Below, piece by piece: positions 60,969 to 64,000 of a stretch of DNA of 64,000 bases. The number at the start of each line of letters is the position of its first letter. Within the stretch, counting starts at the first letter, position 1. The notes under the pieces were generated by a model. The model made no database searches. It worked only from the letters and a program-made list of their open reading frames with translations, and had not been told where the DNA came from. A program made the translations under genes and the position numbers. The stretch comes from Cloacibacillus sp. An23 (lineage in GTDB: Bacteria; Synergistota; Synergistia; Synergistales; Synergistaceae), in the NCBI RefSeq assembly GCF_002159945.1, contig NZ_NFJQ01000007.1, positions 124,001 through 188,000 on the forward strand. Direction: 5' to 3'.

Positions 60969-62321
60969 ATGGATCAGACTTTTATGAAGGAGAGGGCGGT
61001 CCTGCCGCTCGTGCTTTCGATGTCTCTGCCCATGATGCTGTCGATGGTTGTGCTGTCGCTCTACAACATCGTGGACAGTTATTTCGTCGCGAAGATAAGC
61101 GAGGAGGCCATGACGGCGCTTTCGCTCGTCTTTCCGATTCAGAATCTCATCGGCGCGATTACGATAGGCTTCGGCGTCGGGATAAACGCCGCGGTCGCCT
61201 TTCACCTCGGCGCGGGCGAGTTCGACCGCGCGGACGCGGCGGCGACGCAGGGCGTGGTGCTGAGCGCGCTTCACGGCGTCGTGCTGACGGTCGTCTGTAT
61301 CGCGGCTATGCCGTCGTTTCTCGGGATGTTCACGAGCGACGCGGAGGTCGTGAGCCTCGGGCTGCGTTACTCGAACATCGCTTTCGGCTTCTCCGTCGTG
61401 ATCGCGCTGTCGCTGGCCTACGAGAAGCTTTTTCAGTCGGTCGGGCGCATGGCGGCGACTATGGCGTGCATGATGGCGGGCTGCGTCGCGAACATCGTCC
61501 TCGACCCGATAATGATTTTCGGCCTCGGCCCGGTGCCGGCGATGGGCATCGAGGGCGCGGCGTGGGCCACGGGCATCGGGCAGACTCTGACGCTCGCGCT
61601 CTATCTTCTGCTGAACAGGCTGCGCCCGATGGCGGTTCACGTCGAGGCGCGGTACGCGCGCCTCACGCGCGGGACGGCCCGCCGCCTTTACTCTGTAGGA
61701 GTGCCCGCGGCGCTCAACCTCGCGCTTCCGTCGCTGCTGATTTCTTCGCTCAATATCATTCTCGCCGGTTATTCGCAGGTTTACGTCGTCGTGCTCGGCG
61801 TTTATTACAAGCTTCAGACCTTCCTCTATCTTCCCGCGAACGGCATCGTGCAGGGCATGAGGCCGCTCGTCGGCTACAATTTCGGCGCGCGCGAGTACGG
61901 GCGCGTGCGGCGGATATGTATGACTGCGCTCGCGCTCGCGGCGGGCATCATGGCGGCGGGGACTCTGCTCTGCCAGACTGTGCCCGAGGCGCTTATCGGC
62001 CCGTTCACCTCGAACGCGGAGACGGTGCGCGCGGGCGCGGAGGCCCTGCATATTATAAGCCTGGGCTTCGTCGTCTCGACCGTTTCCGTCATCGCCTCCG
62101 GCGCTCTCGAAGGGCTCGGCATGGGCGCGCCGTCGTTCGTCATCTCGCTTCTGCGCTACGCTGTGATTACGATACCGGCGGCCTTCGTCCTTAGCCGCTT
62201 CTTCGGCGCTGCCGGCGTGTGGCACGCTTTCTGGTTCGCTGAGCTCTGCACGGCCGCGGCGTCGTATTTCATCTACAGGAGCAAGACTTCGGCGCGCACG
62301 GAAGCGCGCGGCGCGGAGTAG
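60969..62321 (+). CDS. MATE-family efflux transporter
   Basis: A 450-residue polytopic membrane protein with two MatE domains (about 15-175 and 235-395) and about 12 helices. It resembles NorM/MepA-type exporters. A GAAGGGGAG site precedes the ATG. It is a single gene controlled by its own promoter and structured leader; substrate unknown. It is only distantly related to the MATE gene at 40.8 kb. Confidence 0.92.
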   Translation: MDQTFMKERAVLPLVLSMSLPMMLSMVVLSLYNIVDSYFVAKISEEAMTALSLVFPIQNLIGAITIGFGVGINAAVAFHLGAGEFDRADAAATQGVVLSALHGVVLTVVCIAAMPSFLGMFTSDAEVVSLGLRYSNIAFGFSVVIALSLAYEKLFQSVGRMAATMACMMAGCVANIVLDPIMIFGLGPVPAMGIEGAAWATGIGQTLTLALYLLLNRLRPMAVHVEARYARLTRGTARRLYSVGVPAALNLALPSLLISSLNIILAGYSQVYVVVLGVYYKLQTFLYLPANGIVQGMRPLVGYNFGAREYGRVRRICMTALALAAGIMAAGTLLCQTVPEALIGPFTSNAETVRAGAEALHIISLGFVVSTVSVIASGALEGLGMGAPSFVISLLRYAVITIPAAFVLSRFFGAAGVWHAFWFAELCTAAASYFIYRSKTSARTEARGAE

Positions 62322-62371
62322 CGCGTTTATATTTACTTAACTAATAAAGAGAAATAGCTGGCTTTGTCGTC

Positions 62372-62392
62372 ATTCCGCGCTTGACGCGGAAT
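62372..62392. repeat. short intergenic palindrome, possible interspersed repeat
   Basis: ATTCCGCG/CGCGGAAT with a five-base loop in TTTGTCGTCATTCCGCGC context. Palindromes of this type are often scattered in intergenic regions; only one copy is seen in this window. Confidence 0.4.
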
Positions 62393-62463
62393 CCCGCGTC
62401 TTCAAACCTACGACGCGCCGCCATAAACCCGCCGCAAGCGAATACAGCCTTACGGCGCGCACG

Positions 62464-62489
62464 AAAAAGCGGCCCTTTTCGGGGGCCGC
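62464..62489 (-). terminator. terminator of the second ABC importer operon
   Basis: GCGGCCC/GGGCCGC stem with seven-base loop followed on the minus strand by TTTTTCG, 26 bases past the stop. Confidence 0.88.
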
Positions 62490-62514
62490 TTCTCTGAGGG
62501 AGTTTGGGCTGCGC

Positions 62515-63531
62515 TTAGTCGGCGAGCACGGGATCCCAGACCTGTTTGATGAGGGCCTCGGTGTCCTTGCTGCTGTCGATAAGGCCGAACTTCTTGTAGT
62601 CGTTGATGGTGTCGCGGAGGGTCTGCTCCGTGAGCTCGTCGCTGATGCTGAAGTCGTAGGTCTTGAATATCTCAAGCACGAGGTCGTAGTCGCCGGAGGC
62701 CCAGTTGTTGGCCTGGAGCAGCTTGACGGCTTCTTCGCGGTTGTTCATTATCCATTCGCTGGCCTTTTCGTGGGCGCGCGTCAGCTTCTTGACGGTGATG
62801 GGGTTCTGGTTGTAGAAGTCGAGCGAAACGGCGTGGATGCAGCAGGCTTCCTTCTTGAAGTCGTCGTCGAAGGTGAGCGAGCGGATGATGCGCAGCGTGC
62901 CGTTGTCGAGGAACTGCTTCGCGAACTGGTCGCCGAGGAGCGCCGCGGAGATTTCGCCGTTCTGCATCGCGAGGACGGAAGCTCCGGCTTCGACTACCTT
63001 CCACTTGACCTTCCTCGGGTCCACGTTGTCCTTGTTGAGGAAGCGCATCGCTATGTTGTGGTCGGAGTTGCCTATTCCGTCGGGGATGGCGATGTACTTG
63101 CCTTCGAGGTCCTTCGTGCTCTTGATGTCGGAGTCATTGAGGACGTAAAGCGATTTGCATCCGGTGTGGATGCCGGTGGTGAACTTCATGCGGACGCCGT
63201 TGATCGTGGGGACGAGCATCGTCGCGATGTGGTCGCCCGCGACGTCCACTTTGCCCGTGCCTATCGCGTCGGTCTGCGCGCTGCTGCCGCCCGCCATGCG
63301 GACGATCTTCGTCTTGAGGCCCTCTTCTTCGTAGAAGCCTTTCATCTGAGCGATTCCGAAGGTGCCGAGGCAGAGCCCGCCGTTATATCCGACGATTATC
63401 TCCTTGCCGTATGCCGGTTCCTTCTTCCACGCCTCTTCCTCGGCGGGGTCTCCCGCCGCCCAGGCCGCCTGCGTCGCCGAGGCTAGCAGGCAGCACAGTA
63501 CCGCGCTCAGTAGCTTTCTCTTCACTGCCAT
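62515..63531 (-). CDS. ABC transporter substrate-binding protein (NMT1/SsuA type)
   Basis: A 338-residue periplasmic protein with a signal peptide (cut near AWA-AG). Patterns: YGKEIIVGYNGGLCLGTFGIAQMKGFYEEEGL and DLEGKYIAIPDGIGNSDHN. It is related to, but clearly different from, the protein at 57.3-58.4 kb. It is the last gene of its operon and follows an ATPase gene; the permease probably lies upstream, outside the window. Ligand unknown. Confidence 0.9.
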   Translation of the reverse strand: MAVKRKLLSAVLCCLLASATQAAWAAGDPAEEEAWKKEPAYGKEIIVGYNGGLCLGTFGIAQMKGFYEEEGLKTKIVRMAGGSSAQTDAIGTGKVDVAGDHIATMLVPTINGVRMKFTTGIHTGCKSLYVLNDSDIKSTKDLEGKYIAIPDGIGNSDHNIAMRFLNKDNVDPRKVKWKVVEAGASVLAMQNGEISAALLGDQFAKQFLDNGTLRIIRSLTFDDDFKKEACCIHAVSLDFYNQNPITVKKLTRAHEKASEWIMNNREEAVKLLQANNWASGDYDLVLEIFKTYDFSISDELTEQTLRDTINDYKKFGLIDSSKDTEALIKQVWDPVLAD

Positions 63532-63615
63532 CTACTCCTTGTTTTGGATTTTACAAAAGGCCGCAGATCCTGCGCCGCAGCCTTATGTTTCTGTGTTTTA
63601 CGCCGCCGTCCGCCC

Positions 63616-64000
63616 TTACTCCGTCTCTTCCTCGGCGCGTCCGAAGTCGAGCATTTCGAGGACGTGTTTGCGGTATTCCATGAATTTGCTGCTCGTCCTG
63701 TTGCGGGGGTATTCGAGGTCGATTTTCAAATCCTCGCGCACACGGCCGGGGCGCGGGGCCATTATCACGACGCGCGTGCCCATGTAGAGGGCCTCGTCCA
63801 CGTCGTGCGTGACCATGAGCATCATGTGGCGGCTCTCGCCCCACATGCCGAGCAGCTCGTCCTGCATGTTCATCCGCGTGAAGGCGTCGAGCGCGCCGAG
63901 GGGCTCGTCGAGCAGGAAGACGGGGGGGTTGTTTATCATCGTGCGTATTAGCGCCACGCGCTGCGCCATGCCGCCCGAGAGCTGGTGCGGGTAGGATGTG
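63616..64000 (-). CDS. ABC transporter ATP-binding protein (SsuB/TauB type), 5' end outside window
   Basis: The last ~128 residues of an ATPase are visible, beginning SYPHQLSGGMAQRVALIRTM (signature motif). Walker B reads VFLLDEPLGALDA and the H-loop VTHDVDEALYMG. Walker A lies beyond the window edge. It precedes the binding-protein gene by 84 bases in the same operon. Confidence 0.9.
   Translation of the reverse strand, partial: TSYPHQLSGGMAQRVALIRTMINNPPVFLLDEPLGALDAFTRMNMQDELLGMWGESRHMMLMVTHDVDEALYMGTRVVIMAPRPGRVREDLKIDLEYPRNRTSSKFMEYRKHVLEMLDFGRAEEETE

Noticed and set aside
60252-62225. 657-residue minus-strand frame
   Set aside because: Antisense shadow across the radical SAM and MATE genes, with charged low-complexity sequence and no family motif.

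Overview
The window reads as chromosomal DNA of a G+C-rich, Gram-negative obligate anaerobe. A complete lipid A aminoarabinose (arn) pathway and a PbpC/alpha-2-macroglobulin pair imply an outer membrane and periplasm. A Ni-Fe CO dehydrogenase, corrinoid methyl transfer, TRAP and split chromate transporters and many MATE/LysR genes fit an amino-acid or organic-acid fermenter of gut or sludge type. A member of the Synergistota (Cloacibacillus-like) is my best guess, but it is an inference from gene content and was not tested. I see no rRNA, CRISPR array, transposase or phage genes. One tRNA, Arg(CCU), is present.

Layout. 1-2.5 kb: end of a sugar-type binding protein, a divergent PsuG-like glycosidase and a broken acetyltransferase gene. 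2.5-10.9 kb: an eight-gene plus-strand operon arnT-arnB-arnC-arnA(formyltransferase)-arnA(decarboxylase)-arnD-arnE/F-like-ugd, with ArnA split into two genes and joints of four-base overlaps or abutting codons. 10.9-14.5 kb: a structured intergenic hairpin, then a minus-strand two-component system with two tandem PepSY proteins. 14.6-16.9 kb: first split chromate transporter pair and a divergent LysR gene. 17-20.6 kb: a histidine phosphatase and three exported proteins (TPR, unknown, proline-rich/PDZ). 20.6-22 kb: tRNA-Arg and a second chromate pair. 22-26.2 kb: Rrf2 regulator with cooS, cooF and an FAD/NAD oxidoreductase. 26.2-27.2 kb: head-to-head remnants of a LysR gene and a flavodoxin-like gene. 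27.3-35.7 kb: a CGGC protein, pbpC and a 1781-residue alpha-2-macroglobulin. 36-39.5 kb: aminotransferase/RidA operon, LysR, Hsp20. 39.8-43.2 kb: FrhB-like protein and MATE exporter divergent from an RpiR regulator.

43.3-51.1 kb is a visibly more A+T-rich island: DeoR regulator, four-carbon sugar-acid kinase, class II aldolase, TRAP transporter, class I aldolase and an IolC-like kinase. It holds two kinase/aldolase pairs around one importer, with two matching operator palindromes at its promoter. 52.6-59.2 kb is a minus-strand operon joining an ABC importer to three uroporphyrinogen-decarboxylase-family methyltransferases and a corrinoid protein, preceded by a long leader. It looks like a self-contained uptake and demethylation system for an unidentified methylated compound and is the strongest candidate for an undescribed system. 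59.9-64 kb: radical SAM protein, a MATE exporter with a structured, terminator-containing leader, and the start of another ABC importer operon.

The methyltransferase operon and the CO dehydrogenase module could be linked through one-carbon or low-potential electron metabolism, but nothing in the sequence proves this.
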